Source: Paragordius varius (lineage: Eukaryota; Nematomorpha). Taken from it: DNA of 64,000 nucleotides. Below the pieces are notes generated by a model. That model saw only the letters and a list, made by a program, of their open reading frames with translations. It made no database searches and was not told the DNA's origin. Positions 24,164-36,605 of the stretch are shown here, in pieces. The stretch spans positions 2,976,001 to 3,040,000 of the forward strand of contig OZ176055.1 of the NCBI GenBank assembly GCA_964247055.1, written 5' to 3'. How positions within the stretch are numbered: the stretch's first letter is position 1; each line of letters opens with the position of its first letter. The position numbers and the translations under genes were made by a program.

Positions 24164-26156
24164 TTATGTAATATTATTATTGCTATTGTTAAAGAAGTGA
24201 GAACTTCCAGGTTCATCTATTACACTCATATTATTTGTGCTGTTTTGAATTTTATTTGGGCTCCTTAAGGGTGATGTTACACGTTGATTTGGTATGGAAC
24301 AAGTACTTTTAAAATTTGAAAGTTGATTGCTAAATTCTTCAATTTCCATTTGACTGCCAACTAAAGAGTGCGCATGTGAACTAATATGTGATACCTGTTG
24401 AGATATGGAGTGCTCTGTGTTAGTAACATCAGAAAAATGGCTTAAATGAAACGAGGGGATTTCATTCATTTTATTGGATGGATCAATAATCTTGGATTTA
24501 TCAATAACGTTTAATTTGTTTCCAGTAGTATCTTGTGTTAATATCTGACTATTTTCCAAGATAGTCTTATTTGTAACATTTGATCCCATATTCCGAGGTA
24601 GGTTAAATTGTTGTATATGCTTGAGATGTGCATAAAGTGCATTTTTTATTTGAGTATCATCCCTATAAACAGTATTCTTTGGGTAATATGTATTAGGTTC
24701 ATTTTTTGGCGTTTCCCTTTCCTCTGGAATGATTGCATTTATGAGGGAATGGTTTTTCATAAAACTTGAACGGTTAAATGATGAAAAATTGTTTGATGTA
24801 TTGTCCTTAGATTGTTGAAATAATAAACTTTCACTATGTTTTCTTTTAGCGGATGGATTGTGTTGAAACGATTCATCCAAGTAGGGAGTAGTTAAAAAAG
24901 AATACGCTTTTGTGGTACTTCCATTGTATTTGTCATCCATATATGCTAAAACACGATTTCTATCCTGAACTAATTCGTTTGAACCATCTAACAATGTATA
25001 TGTAATGATTTTATTAAATATTTGTCTGAAAGCCACGCATTATATATATTTTCAATTAAATTTAATTGTGATTATACATAAAATTCCTAACGTTCAAGAT
25101 AACTTCAAGCAAAAATTAATTGTAAAACCTTATAAACACTATGTTTTATATTAAAAACTATAATTTAAACCATAAATTATATATAAAGTATATACCAAAA
25201 CCAATCCCATGTATTCCAATATGGTTTTTCGATTCTATCGTGGCAGCGAAATCCAAATATTTTAAGCATTCAATTCTTTTCCCCATAGCTTCATAAGCCT
25301 AAAACAATAGTTAGTTAAATTATTAAAAACAATTTTCATAAAAATTATTTTCTCGATTTGGCATAATATGTAACATACATTTTTACAATATACAGAACCG
25401 TTCCCCTTATAATGAACCCAAATTGTGGGAAAAAATATATGGTTCAATAACCGCGTTATGACTCCTTTTGAAAAAAATCAAAAATTGTTTTAAAACCAAT
25501 TGATATTTTTTAATGAAATATAATATTTAATATCATCATTATACAAATATCATTATAAAAATTAAAAAAATAATCAAATTTACTTTTTTATCATTGTTTT
25601 TGGCATATTATAAGGGAAGGGGCGGCAATATAAATTAAAAAATATATGTAAATTAAATACGTTTGCCACTAAATGGAAAATTTTGCTTTCGCTCTGTTCT
25701 GTTCTTAGCAATTCTTTTAACAGCTTGAGAGCTTGGTTGGGTTGTCTTATTTTGAGTAAGAGTTGAGCCTTATAGTACCTAGCTAAAATTTGTTTTGGAT
25801 CAATGGTCAAACTTTTATCAAGGTTTTCCATAGCTTTCCCGTAATCTCGCGTTTGATAATATACCTAAGAAAACATATATATATAAGGTAAAAGTAAATA
25901 TGTATAGCTGATTTTTTATTATACGGTGTGATAGTTAGTGATAAAAAGGAGAATTATATGCTAAAAAAGTACATTTTTTTAAGCACCAACCTTAAGGCAA
26001 TCTTATGTAAATGTATCTATCAAAATTAAAAAACAGTACTAATATTTATTTTATTACTCATAATATGAATTAGGGAATTTTTAAAAAATTAAAAATTCGT
26101 GGGTAAAAAAATTGTAAGATAATAATGTAATTTTAAAGTGTTTAAAATTATTATTT

Positions 26157-26187
<31 letters not shown>

Positions 26188-29100
26188 CATGGCCTAGGAG
26201 ACAATAAAAGAGGGCATAATTTGCATTGATAGATATGACTTGTTTGAGATAGGCTTCGGCTTTTGGGTAATTTTCCTCCTTCATGGAAACTAATGCAAGG
26301 CCAAACCTTATACAACAAAATGGTTTCATATTATATGATTTATTTTTTTGTGCTAATATTGAACTGAATCTCAAAAACCTTTTATTTTAAGAAAATTAAT
26401 TTATGAATTGATATAATTTGTATTATTCAAATTAAAATTATTTTATAAAATTATTTTTGCTGGTAACGGCCAAATTGGTTGCATTTCGTGAAAAAAATCA
26501 GTTTAACAGTTATTGAAGCACTTATAAATAGGTAAACCATTTATATATAATTTATAGGATTTACCTTGAATAGCGTATAATAAATAATGAAAATTTCCTC
26601 ATAATTTATCCAAAAAATAATAAAATAATTATCCAATGTTCATAATATATTTAATAAAAAACCAGAACAGAAGTAAGAAATATACCATGCATTGTAATGC
26701 ATCGGAGCTAATTTAATAGCATTGTGAAAAGTGACCTGGGCTAATTCCAAATTTTCCATCATTATATATTCGTGTCCAAGAATGGTGTAGGCGTATGGCA
26801 TTTCTGGATTTATCTGTATTCATTCACCAATTAAATAAAAATATATGTTAGCATTTTTAAACTCTCAAATAAACTTTGAATAAACATAAGCAGAAAAGTA
26901 AAATAAAAAATAGTTTCTAATTTCATATTTTAATTTTGTCTCTTTGTTTTGTTTTAACCAAAAAATTAACATAATCTATATAGATAAGTTATAAAAAGAT
27001 AGAAATAAAGTAATGTTTGATATCCGAGTAAATAATAAATAAAGTAAACATTTTATTCAAAGAATAATTAAGTTTTTTTCTTAATGTGACACTATATATG
27101 ATTATATTCACAGTGTCCATAAAAAATTAACCTCATGAAATATATATATTTTGATAGGAAAATGTATCACGCACGATTATCATGGTGCTTTTGGTTTTGC
27201 CCCTTACGCGTAATATAAGAGAGTTATTTACACTTTTGTGGTAATTCCTCTTTATAAGAACAGGGCAAAATTTGCGCATATTTTTTAAAATAAAATTTTA
27301 TGGTGAAAGCTACAGGTCTCATTCCAATAAATATCACACTAAAAAATATTATAAACTCCATATAAAAAGTAAAACAATATTTTCAAAAAAATTCTATTCT
27401 TAGATGTGGGCTTCGAAAGTCCCATTTCATTTCTCTTATCCAAAATGGCCTAGTTCTTTTAAAAAAACGCAGGGATTACGCAATAAAAATCAATATATGC
27501 TAAGTTTTAATAACAACTAAAAATATTCTATATAAAATGTAATTTTTTCTCAAAAATTTAATTTTTTGCAAAATTTGGTTAAAGCATACTTCATATTTGA
27601 ACCATGAAACGGTATTAAACGCTTCAAAATTTCATAAAAAGACTTTTTCCATAAAATTCGGTGATGGAATACACTTTTAAATAAAATTCTGAAGCGATAA
27701 AAATGCTCAACATCATCAAATTATATAGAAAACGTGTTTTTATAATAAAAGCGTTTTTAAACCGTTTCCATCATGACTAAAAATAGTATGAAACCATATT
27801 GCTATAAATTAAATGTTTGAAAAAAGTATACATATTTTAAATATTTTTATTAGATGCCAAAATCTAGCATATATTTATAATTTTATCGGGCAATCCCTAC
27901 ATTTTTGCCTTTATTTTAAAAAAACTATCCAATTTTGGAAAAGCTAAAATTGGGACATTCGGAGCCCACATCTTGGAATTGAGAAATTTTTGAAATTATT
28001 TTGCTTTTATATGTAGTTTATGATATATTATAGTAATATTTTTTGGATGAAGCCTCTAGCTTTCACAAAAAAAATTTATTTAAAAAAATGTGTGCAAATT
28101 TTGCCATATTGGATATGAAGCACTTACCATAAAATTGTAAATAACTTTCTATAACACTCGTAAGGCCAAAACCAAAAGCAGAATGATAATCCTGATACAT
28201 TTTCCTATCCGAATATTTATATTTCATCAGGATTTTTTTTATATCTCTTGATTTTGGACGCACTGTATATACCAGGGGTGGCCAACGAGGTGACCGCGGT
28301 CACTTTCGTGACCGCGACAACTCAAAAAGTGACCGCCTGAAAATATTTTTTTTTAAAAAAATTTATTGATTTTTTTCGGATAGTTGGCTACTTCTGAGCG
28401 AATTTAAATTTAAAATACAAAAAAATACGGTTTAAATTAAAAAAAAAACGTCTAAGAAAAGGGTGTAAAAAAATTATTTTATTAATTATAATTCATATGT
28501 TTTGGAGCATTTGCATTAAAACTTAAAATCAGTCATTTCCCTTGAATATATCAAAACTTTGAGCAAAGCTTATTCATAAATCAGAAGCATAATCGTGAAG
28601 TTAGATTTGATTTGATACACCAAAAGTAGGTTTTTAAAACTTATATTTTAGAATGAGCCAAAAAAAGTTGTACAGATACAAGAAAGATTGGGAGCATGAA
28701 TACTTTTTTATTATGATAAATGAAACATGCACCTGTCTAATATGCAATAGTACTGTTGCTTTGCCAAAAAAGTCAAAGATTGAAAGACATTATAGATCTC
28801 TGCATCCACATTACTCCAAAAACTACCCCTTACAAACTCAAGAACGCAACATTAAAGTAAAGGAATTAAAAGAACAATTATCCGCCTCACAAAATAGCAT
28901 ACTTAAATACAACAAAGACTATAAAAATGCTACGATTGCTTCATTCAAGGTAGCGGAAATACTCATTCGGAACAATATGCCATTCCAAGATGGTGAAATA
29001 TTTAAAGAAGCCTTTATTAGCGCTTGTGATATTTTATTTGAAAATTTTGATAACAAAAATAATATTATGACAGCTATTAAAAGCATAAGCTTATCGAGAA

Positions 29101-32100
29101 ATACCGTTATGCGCAGGGCTGAAGATATTAGTAATAATCTTGATGAAATTTTACATGAAAATATTAATAACTGTATTTTTTTCCTTGCAACTCGATGAGT
29201 CGACCGATTATGTTGGAATCGCCCAATTATGCATTTTTATTCGTATGATATTTAGTGATTTATCTGCAAAGGAGGAATTATTAACTATAATACCTCTCCA
29301 CGAACGAACCAGAGGGCAGGATATTTTTGATTCTTTTTATAAATTTATCACAGATACGAAACTTCCCATCGTAAAACTCGCATCTATAACTACTGATGGA
29401 GCTCCAGCTATGATTGGCGTTAACAACGGCTTTATCGCTTTATGTAAAAATCACAGTGCATTTCCCAAGTTCATTGATTACCATTGTATAATCCATAATC
29501 AAGTTTTATGTTCAAAAGTTTTAAAATACCATCATGTAATGAACCCCTGTTTTAAAATTGTTAACGCCATTCGAACAAAAAGCTTATCCCGCCGCCAATT
29601 TCGAATTTTGTTAAATGAGTGCGGCGTGGAATATGGAGAACTTTTATTACATACTGATGTAAGGTGGTTGAGTCGTGCCGCATTTTTAATTAGATTTAGG
29701 CAACTTTTACCACAAATAGAAATTTTTTTAGAGAATCTAAATTTTCATACCCTGAATTGAAAGATCAAGATTGGCTGCTTGATCTTGCATTTTTATGCGA
29801 TATCACGGAAAAATTGCATAAATTAAACATCCAATTACAAGGAAAAGATAAAACAATAATGGATATGATGGGTGCTTTAAAATATTTTAAGGAAACACTA
29901 ACAGTAGTAGAAACACAATTAAAAAACCGAGATTTAAAACATTTTTTCTGGCAGCGGTGTCTGAAAAAATAGAGAATCTCTCTTTTGAAAAATATGCAGA
30001 TGATATTGGTCTGCTTATTAATGATTTTGAAAAACGATTTTCATCTATAAATAAACTTGAAGACATCGCTATTTTTATATCATGCCCATTTAATAATAAT
30101 AATAATGTTGAATATATTGCTCAAAAACTCAGCCACTTTCTTGGTGTACCAAATTTAGCAGAGTTGGAAGAGGAATTAATAAATGTTAAATGCGATATCC
30201 ATCTAAAATCATTAGGATCAGATATATATAAATTTATAAATAAAGATAAATACCCCCATATTTGGAAAACAGCTGCATTATTCAATTCTTTTTGGATCCA
30301 CATATTTATGTGAATCGGCTTTTTCAATTATGAATGCTATCAAAACTAAACAGAGGTCACAATTAACTAATAAACATTTAGAATCATGTTTGAGAATTGC
30401 TTTGACTTCATTTGAACCTAATTTAGATAAACTTTCTGAATTTTTTCGCAGTCGGGCGTTTTAAATATTTTTTTCTTTATTAAATATGGATGTTTATCGA
30501 GTTGTATTTTCGCTTAGGAAAAAGCCGATTTACTAAAAAATATGTGGATAGAATTAAAACTGATACAATTTTAATGTACTCTTATTTATGTTCAAATTAT
30601 GGTTCTAAATTGGAATGCTATTTTTTATTTCTTTTATTTTTTGTATCATAATGTATTCTCCCCTGTAATTTCAAATGCATTGTTTAAATTTTTATATTGT
30701 AAAATTTCATATATACCATTTACACTTCAAGAGTGTCCTTGAACAATTCAAGTTGGTCCTTGAACAATTCAAGTTGGTCCTTGAACAATTCAAGTTGGTC
30801 CTGGAACAGTTCAAGTTGGTCCTTGAACAATTCAAGTTGGTCCTTGAACAATTCAAGTTGGTCCTTGAACAATTCAAGTTGGTCCTTTAACTTTTTTGTT
30901 TTGTTTTTAACTTTTATCAATCAAATCGAAAATAATTCGTCTATTTTATTGTTTTTAACCTTTTTTCTATTATTTAACATAAATTTTACATCGATATCAA
31001 CTTTTAATCTTTGAAAAACCGTATATCTTTATTAATTTCTTAAAATAAATTTAAATATTTATAAGATTTTAACACGAAATGAAAAAATATATAAGTTTTC
31101 TGGGTTATTAATTAAAATTTTTCATTAAAAACATTTAAAAGTCAATAATTTTGTTCAATTGAAAAAAAAATAGTTTAAAACAAAAAAAGTGGTGTTTCAA
31201 TAAAAAAATTTATTTTTAAATAAATAAATATATAATAAATAAAGAAAATTAGGTTAATAAATAATTAAATAAAAAAATAAATGCAAAAATTATGGTTAAA
31301 TCAAAATTTATAAATTTTAAGGACCAACTTGAACTGTTCAAGGACCAACTTGAATCGTTCAAGGACCAACTTGAATTGTTCAAGGACCAACTTGAATTGT
31401 TCAAGGACCAACTTGAATTGTTCAAGGACCAACTTGAACTGTTCAAGGACCAACTTGAATTGTTCAAGGACCAACTTGAATTGTTCAAGGACACTCTTGA
31501 AGTGTAAATGGTATAATAGAAATTTAATAAATAAATATTTTGAAGTGTTTTATGTTGGTTAAAAAATTAAGGTAGTTAATAACCCGTTGTCTTTTAATTA
31601 AAATTATTTTTGTATTTGGTTGATAGATAAAAAAATTACAATTTTAAAATGGTTTAAACAAGTCACTCTAATCTGTAAAGCAGGTATATACATCATTTAA
31701 AGTGTTGATTGAGTTTTTTTGATAAATATTTCTGGGTGACCGCGAACTCTTTTTTTAACAAAAAAGCCAAAAAAAAAGCTCGCGACAAAAAAAAGTGTGG
31801 CCACCCCTGGTATATACCATAAAAATAAGCCGAGTATATATTTTAAATGTATGTTATACCATTTAAAGTTCAAATTCACCCTTGAACAATTCAAATTCAC
31901 CCTCAAACAATTCAAATTCACCCTTGAACAATTCAAATTCACCCTCGAACAATTCAAATTCACCTTAAAAATAAATTATGTGTTTTCGAACTAATATAAC
32001 TCATTATTAATATAAAATATATCTTTATGGCATAATTAATTATTTTTTTCAGTATTATTTTATTTAAAACAAAACTTTATTTTTAAAAATATATTAAAAT

Positions 32101-35100
32101 ATAGTTAATCTTAAAAAACATGTTATTTATTTGAGGGTGAATTTGAATTGTTCAAGGGTGAGTTGTTTAAGGGTGAATTTGAATTGTTTAAGGATGAATT
32201 TGAACTGTAAATGGTATATCTCGATTTAGCAACACAATTATAAATAATCAACTAATTTTAAAACCTCAATACAATATATATTTTTCCAAAAAACCCCAAA
32301 ATCATATATGATAAAAAAAAGACTTGAATAGCTCTTTTTAAAGCTAAAACAGCATTTTCCGCATCGCCAGATAGAGTTGAACAATTCCCAGCCACGCACC
32401 ATGTTATAGATTGGCTCCTATGTTCGCTCGTTAAATGCAAAGCTAAAGTGGAAAGTTCATAGGCGTTTTTAGTGTGCCATAAACATGTACTGTAGTATTC
32501 TAAGCCATTAAGGTAATGTGGATATTTTTCATGTAATTTACCATACATTTCACAAGCCTATATGTTAATGTTATGGATTATAAAACGAAAATATGATAAA
32601 CAGCAGCCATATTATTGGTTAAATGGGTTGTCTTTTAAGGTAAAAAATGAAATTTATATTGATAAAACGTAAATTCGTAAGTCTATTTTGCAATATAACA
32701 CTATCGTTTTGAAGAGCGGAACATGGAATAGATATGATACATAAATTAGTAAAATTCTCATTTATACATTTCACAATTGAAGCCATTTAATCCATGCGTC
32801 AAATTAATCAAGGATGGCTGTCTATCTTTTTAAAAAAAAATCGTTTTACATTAATCTGTATAATTTTAATGCATACTGTATTTTAAATGGCTATAAGGGT
32901 ATTTAATTAACATGTCAGGTGAGATTTTTCGTTTATTGTATCTGCATTTTGGAAAATTGTGGAGAAACTAATAAAATGAAAATGTCATACATGGCAACAA
33001 ACATGCAGATTAAATACCGTTTTAGCCATTTAATATATAGATATGGCCTATTATAGTGCTCGTACTGTGATATAATAAATACGAATTTAGAAATTAATAA
33101 TACAGACAGCCAATATGGATCTTCTAATTGGTAAAAAAGAGAAAAAAAATATGCAAGCAGGTATTTTTTTAGTATAATTTGCTTATTATATATTTTCAAA
33201 TAAATTTTCTAAACATACATGACTGTAAGAGAATCGAACTAATAGTATGATGGATGTTAAATGTTCTATAAAAATGGTGATATTTAAACCAAGGGTTATA
33301 AACGACTCCCATGGGCTATATCAAACTTTATGTCATAAATTTAATGGATTAGAATTGAATAGCACATGGTTAGATAATATGTAATAAATAAATTATATAC
33401 GACCCTTGATAACTTTATAGTATTATCTAACATATTTTTTTAACCATGTGCTAATATTCATTTGTTTTTGCGTGTTAATCATTTATTGATCATTTATTAA
33501 TCTTAAACAAAAGTATCAAATTATAAAAAACCGATATATTGAGCGGAAATTTTATAGAGTTACCACGTAAATTTAAAGTTTGAAACAAACAGATATATTG
33601 AGTAGAAATGATTCGTTATCATAGTTGTGTTATAAAGCCGATTTCTTATGATTTAAGTAAAAACCTTTTTAAAATCCCGTTTTTCATAAAACAGTCGTCC
33701 ATAAAGGCTTAAAACGCAGGGTGAATTCATGTACTCGGCCGGTATCAATTCTATTTGTAGTAATGCTTCATCGATTTCATATAGGGTCAAATGATTATTA
33801 ATAATGCTAAGTCTATTCAAGAGTCCACACATTTCTCCTAAAAACACGCCAAAAAAATTAGTATAAAAACTTTACAAATTATTGTCATTGATTGATTTGT
33901 AAATTAAGAATAGCCAATAAAACTTATGAAGACCAATAATATTTTTATTACAATAATATCCATTACAATTAGTTACACTAAATAATCTTAAACATCACAA
34001 AAAATTGATAAAATTTTATTAAACCTAAAACTTACCTATGAGAGAACTAGTTTTGACTTGATTGAAATTGGTAATTTCATTCCAATTTCCCACAGCAATG
34101 GAATTATTGGATTCAGTTTGACATTCTCGATCCATAGTTTGAACTTTGGATAACGATCGATTTGTTTTTGCCGTAATTAATGATGTTAATTTTTTGGGTT
34201 GAGTTTCAGGCTTAGTTTGTTGCGATAATTGTGTGTCTTGGTAATTTAATTTTTTGGCTATTAAGGGGAGCCGTGCTACTCCTTTCTTATTCGCGTGGTT
34301 ATTGAATTTATCTGATCATAAATATAAATTTTAAAAAGGTGTCAGTATTTAAAACTTTTTTAATTGTTTTAATAGCACTAAGTTTAAATAACAATGTTAG
34401 TTTGGGTTACTATTAAGGGGAGCCATGCTACTCCTTTCTTATTCGCGTGGTTATTGAATTTATCTGATAATAAATATAAAGTTTAAGAAAGGTGTCATTA
34501 TTTAAAACTTTTTTAATTAAGTGTTGGGTTAATAGCATTTAAATAAAATGTTAGTTTGGGTTATTTCAATTTAAATAACTAGCTTAATATTTACAAAGAT
34601 ATGTTAAAAAAGCAAAGCAAAAACAACCATTTCACATGGACATAATTTACTTTGCAAGCGTTGAGACCGTCTCTTATCAATTCCGACCATATTTTCTTTC
34701 AGAGGTGAACCACCAAAATAGAGTTGAGTTCGGATTGATGGGGTAACTTTTGTTTCGATATCGATATTGATATCATGTTTTGTTGGTAAATCAGGTGATT
34801 GGAAAAATGAATTAGTAGGTATTATTTGCATAGATGGGACGACACCATTATTGTCAAAATCTATGGCAGATTTTATTCTACGTTTATTTGGCACAATAAG
34901 AGGCGCAAATAGCATTCCATTTTCCCTAACTTTATCATTTGAATTATTCTGAGAAAACTGAGCATCTCTCATTGTACAACAGGAACCAGCAGGTGAAGTA
35001 AAATCATCGCTTTGAGTTTTGGAGGCGCTTTCCAACGCATTTGTTGGAAGGAAAAGAGCTTTCTTGATTTTAGGTGCGACAGCACATTTAAACCGCTTGG

Positions 35101-35899
35101 TATTTTTTGGGCAACAATTTTGTGTCACAGTGGGAATTATTTGTTTCCGTTTTAAAGGATGAAGAGGGTTGCATTTGTTAGATTCCTTATTTATATTTTC
35201 TTTATTATTGGAATTGTTAAGATTGGTGGAAGAATTGTCGGCTAAGTGATCACTGACCTTGGCAGATAAAGAGTTTGAAAGCATAGTTGATTGTTTTCCT
35301 TGCGATTGCAAAATACCTAAAGTCAATAACTCACAAGTTTCATCAGACCGATTATTTCTCATTTCCGATGCAATCAAATGAGCTTTCCAATTAAAAGCCT
35401 TATCACAACCATAACTGAGCATTAAACAAAGTTTTGCCATACTGTAATCGTTTTTCATATAATGCAAGGCTAAATAATTGAGAAGAATAGAGGGAGATAC
35501 ATACAAATAATGTTCATACTGGGATAAATTTGCATTGTGTTCATTAATATCATGTATTATTCTAATGCATTTTTCCGATGATGACATTTTCCCAAGAAAA
35601 AATATATTTTTAAGTGCCGCATCATTAGTTAATTTTAGATCTAAACTGATCTTTAACCGTAAGAGTTTGTTCGGATAATATAATAATAAGTGTGAAGATG
35701 CTGAATTCAAAATATTTAATGCCATTTTTAATTTGTTTTGTCTATAATATACTGTGGCGATCAAAAATAAGTTTTTTTCAGATGGGTTTTTAGCATACAA
35801 AAAGCTACTTAATAAATGAGCCGTTTCATATTCGTAAGAGTTTAAACAATTTATCACACATATATGTACCCTGGCTTCAGATTGCATCTGTTGCAGCAT
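24164..35899 (-). CDS. CDC27: Anaphase-promoting complex subunit CDC27/APC3, nine exons
   Basis: TPR scaffold of the anaphase-promoting complex that binds the IR tails of Cdc20/Cdh1 and APC10. Minus-strand exons: 35899-34651, 34311-34036, 33837-33665, 32557-32324, 26813-26686, 26306-26189, 25864-25661, 25298-25196 and 24987-24164. All phases agree, giving about 1102 residues (human 824). The N-terminal TPR block (HLLSSFLYAKNPSEKNLFLI, VYYRQNKLKMAL) is followed by a polar linker containing RRSQRLQ. Next come the C-terminal TPRs: YYSTCLWHTKNAYELS, WCVAGNCSTL, PYAYTILGHEYIMMENLE, HYNAWFGLALVSMKEENY and KAMENLDKSLTIDPK, all matching human CDC27. The last exon is a Ser/Asn-rich tail of about 270 residues without counterpart in human. 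Intron 4 spans 5.5 kb and is full of transposons. Confidence 0.95.
26153..26190. repeat. TA microsatellite touching a CDC27 splice donor
   Basis: A run of about 18 TA dinucleotides, slightly interrupted, directly follows the donor of the exon 26306-26189, so the donor itself reads GTATATAT. Confidence 0.8.
27111..28265. mobile_element. Long-inverted-repeat element E1, CDC27 intron 4
   Basis: The left end CAGTGTCCATAAAA and the right end read inverted, CAGTGCGTCCAAAATC, open arms of about 400 bp that match throughout. Examples are GATAGGAAAATGTATCA and TGCTTTTGGTTTTG, and further in GATGTGGGCTTCGAAAGTCCC versus its counterpart near 27950-27975. No transposase is present. Related elements lie at about 36606-38728 and 42460-46289, with scattered arms near 50800 and 51560. 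Confidence 0.8.
28653..30464 (+). pseudogene. hAT transposase, degenerate
   Basis: Starts MSQKKLYRYKKDWEHEYFF, with a BED-like CLICN..ERHYRSLHPH finger. The catalytic fold follows: QLDESTDYVGIAQLC, ITTDGAPAMIGVNNGF, DYHCIIHNQVLCSKV, LLHTDVRWLSRAAFL and LKDQDWLLDLAFLCDI. The C-terminal dimerisation block reads STYLCESAFSIMNAIKTKQ, with a stop near 30464. Four changes of frame are needed, near 29185, 29750, 29950 and 30290, so it is inactive but less decayed than the copy at 8356. It resembles the hAT family from which vertebrate GTF2IRD2 and FAM200 were domesticated. Confidence 0.9.
30712..31515. mobile_element. Foldback element with 21-bp minisatellite arms (A), inside the hAT
   Basis: The ends are TATACCATTTA and TAAATGGTATA. 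The left arm holds seven copies of a 21-bp unit reading TTCAAGTTGGTCC then TTGAACAA. The right arm holds eight copies of the same unit in inverted orientation. The units are nearly identical, and the first and last carry a variant core (AGAGTG). The middle, about 30890-31310, is plain A+T-rich sequence. Open frames through the arrays on both strands arise only because 21 is a multiple of 3. Confidence 0.9.
31855..32218. mobile_element. Foldback element with 21-bp minisatellite arms (B)
   Basis: Has the same TATACCATTTA/TAAATGGTATA ends as element A. The left arm has five 21-bp units reading TTCAAATTCACCC then TTGAACAA. The right arm has three to four inverted units, one of them shortened. The unit keeps the outer bases of the element A unit but has a different core. 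It lies just outside the hAT, in CDC27 intron 4. Confidence 0.85.
32920..33090. repeat. Dispersed repeat copy J1
   Basis: Matches 41225-41440 in the same orientation: AGATTTTTCGTTT, ACATGGCAACA, AGATTAAATAC and ATGGCCTATTATA occur in the same order and spacing. No ends or genes could be defined. Confidence 0.55.
34262..34560 (-). repeat. Tandem duplication over the 5' end of a CDC27 exon
   Basis: About 147 bp is duplicated. Copy 1 (about 34262-34407) contains the acceptor and first codons of the exon 34311-34036. Copy 2 (about 34408-34560) lies upstream in the intron and repeats the acceptor, the start of the exon and its intronic flank with a few differences. The duplicated exon piece is followed by a GT and would be a 53-nt cassette, which would shift the reading frame. 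Confidence 0.85.
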
Positions 35900-35989
35900 T
35901 TGGAACCGAATAGAGAAACAGTCAAAGATTGTGTTTTAAATACACAAAAAAATAAATAAAATTTGATACAGCATGAGTAATATATATTG

Positions 35990-36135
35990 CTAAAAAAATT
36001 AATTATTGCCAAATAGTACATGCAGCAAAAAGAATTATTATTGGCCAATAATACTAAAATGTGAAAAAAACTATAAGCTAATAATACTGCTCTTTGCTTT
36101 ATATGCTATTTGGCAATAATTAATAACTTTTTAGA
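35990..36135. repeat. Hairpin-forming repeat between CDC27 and the next gene
   Basis: CTAAAAAAATTAATTATTGCC at its left end pairs with the inverted right end (GGCAATAATTAATAAC then TTTTTAG). The match continues inward for about 55 bp through CAAATAGTACATGCAGCAAA. It lies wholly in the 334-bp divergent intergenic region upstream of CDC27, so it may be a small MITE in the promoter. Confidence 0.75.
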
Positions 36136-36233
36136 GTATAATTACAAATACTGTAATATATTATCTTTTTGTTAGCTACTGCTTACTTAATAAAAACATT
36201 GGGAAAACTTGATGAAAAAGGTTTTAGAACAAT

Positions 36234-36488
36234 ATGACCCATATACGATCTAGAAAATGTTATTATTTATTGGCTGGAGGTTTTTTATTATTATTTGCCA
36301 TTTCATTTAAAATCTTTTCTGCTCTGCATCAATTCCGCAAAAGCTCAAATTCATATAAATTTGGGAAAAGTTTAAAGCCAATTTATAGCGCTATCGTGGA
36401 TGTTTGTGTGGCCTCTATATCCATAACAGGATTATTACTTTTAATATTTGGCGTCTGTACACCTGATAATGGTTCAACGAGTAAAGAG
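36234..36488 (+). CDS. First exon encoding two membrane spans, unknown protein
   Basis: The ATG at 36234 opens 85 codons ending at a GAG|GTAATA donor in phase 0. The protein starts MTHIRSRKCYY, followed by a hydrophobic span (LLAGGFLLLFAISFKIF), a short basic loop (HQFRKSSNSYKFGKSLKP) and a second span (VASISITGLLLLIFGVC), then polar text. Read through without splicing it stops after 100 residues. It lies 334 bp from the CDC27 start in divergent orientation. The donor is phase-compatible with the first recognised exon of the pseudokinase at 39447. It may therefore be that gene's membrane-anchoring first exon, or an independent small membrane protein. Confidence 0.55.
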
Positions 36489-36605
36489 GTAATATGGTTA
36501 ATTAATTTTTTTAATGAGAATAGCTTTGTAATCTAAAATTTGGATATCTCTTAATTTTTAAAATCAGTTGATAAAACATAAAAACTAACAAAAAATTTTA
36601 TAGAA

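Larger units (their letters stand above)
28265..31817 (+). mobile_element. hAT DNA transposon with 8-bp target duplication, CDC27 intron 4
   Basis: The element is 28273-31809 (3537 bp). GTATATAC is repeated exactly at 28265-28272 and 31810-31817. Ends are CAGGGGTGGCCAACGAGG and, inverted, CAGGGGTGGCCACAC, with a subterminal GTGACCGCGGTCAC palindrome. The target duplication abuts the right end of element E1. A minisatellite foldback element (30712-31515) is nested near the right end, so the hAT is older than that insertion. Confidence 0.95.

Noticed and set aside
24988-25036. Separate gene starting at 25036 (GTG)
   Set aside because: No ATG; an acceptor at 24988 puts the frame in phase with the preceding CDC27 exon.
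30724-31500. CRISPR-like array of short repeats
   Set aside because: Units are contiguous without unique spacers and lie in an animal transposon.
30675-31562. Open frames made of repeated heptapeptides through the minisatellite arms
   Set aside because: A 21-bp unit without stops yields open frames on both strands; no start context, splice or family signal supports coding.
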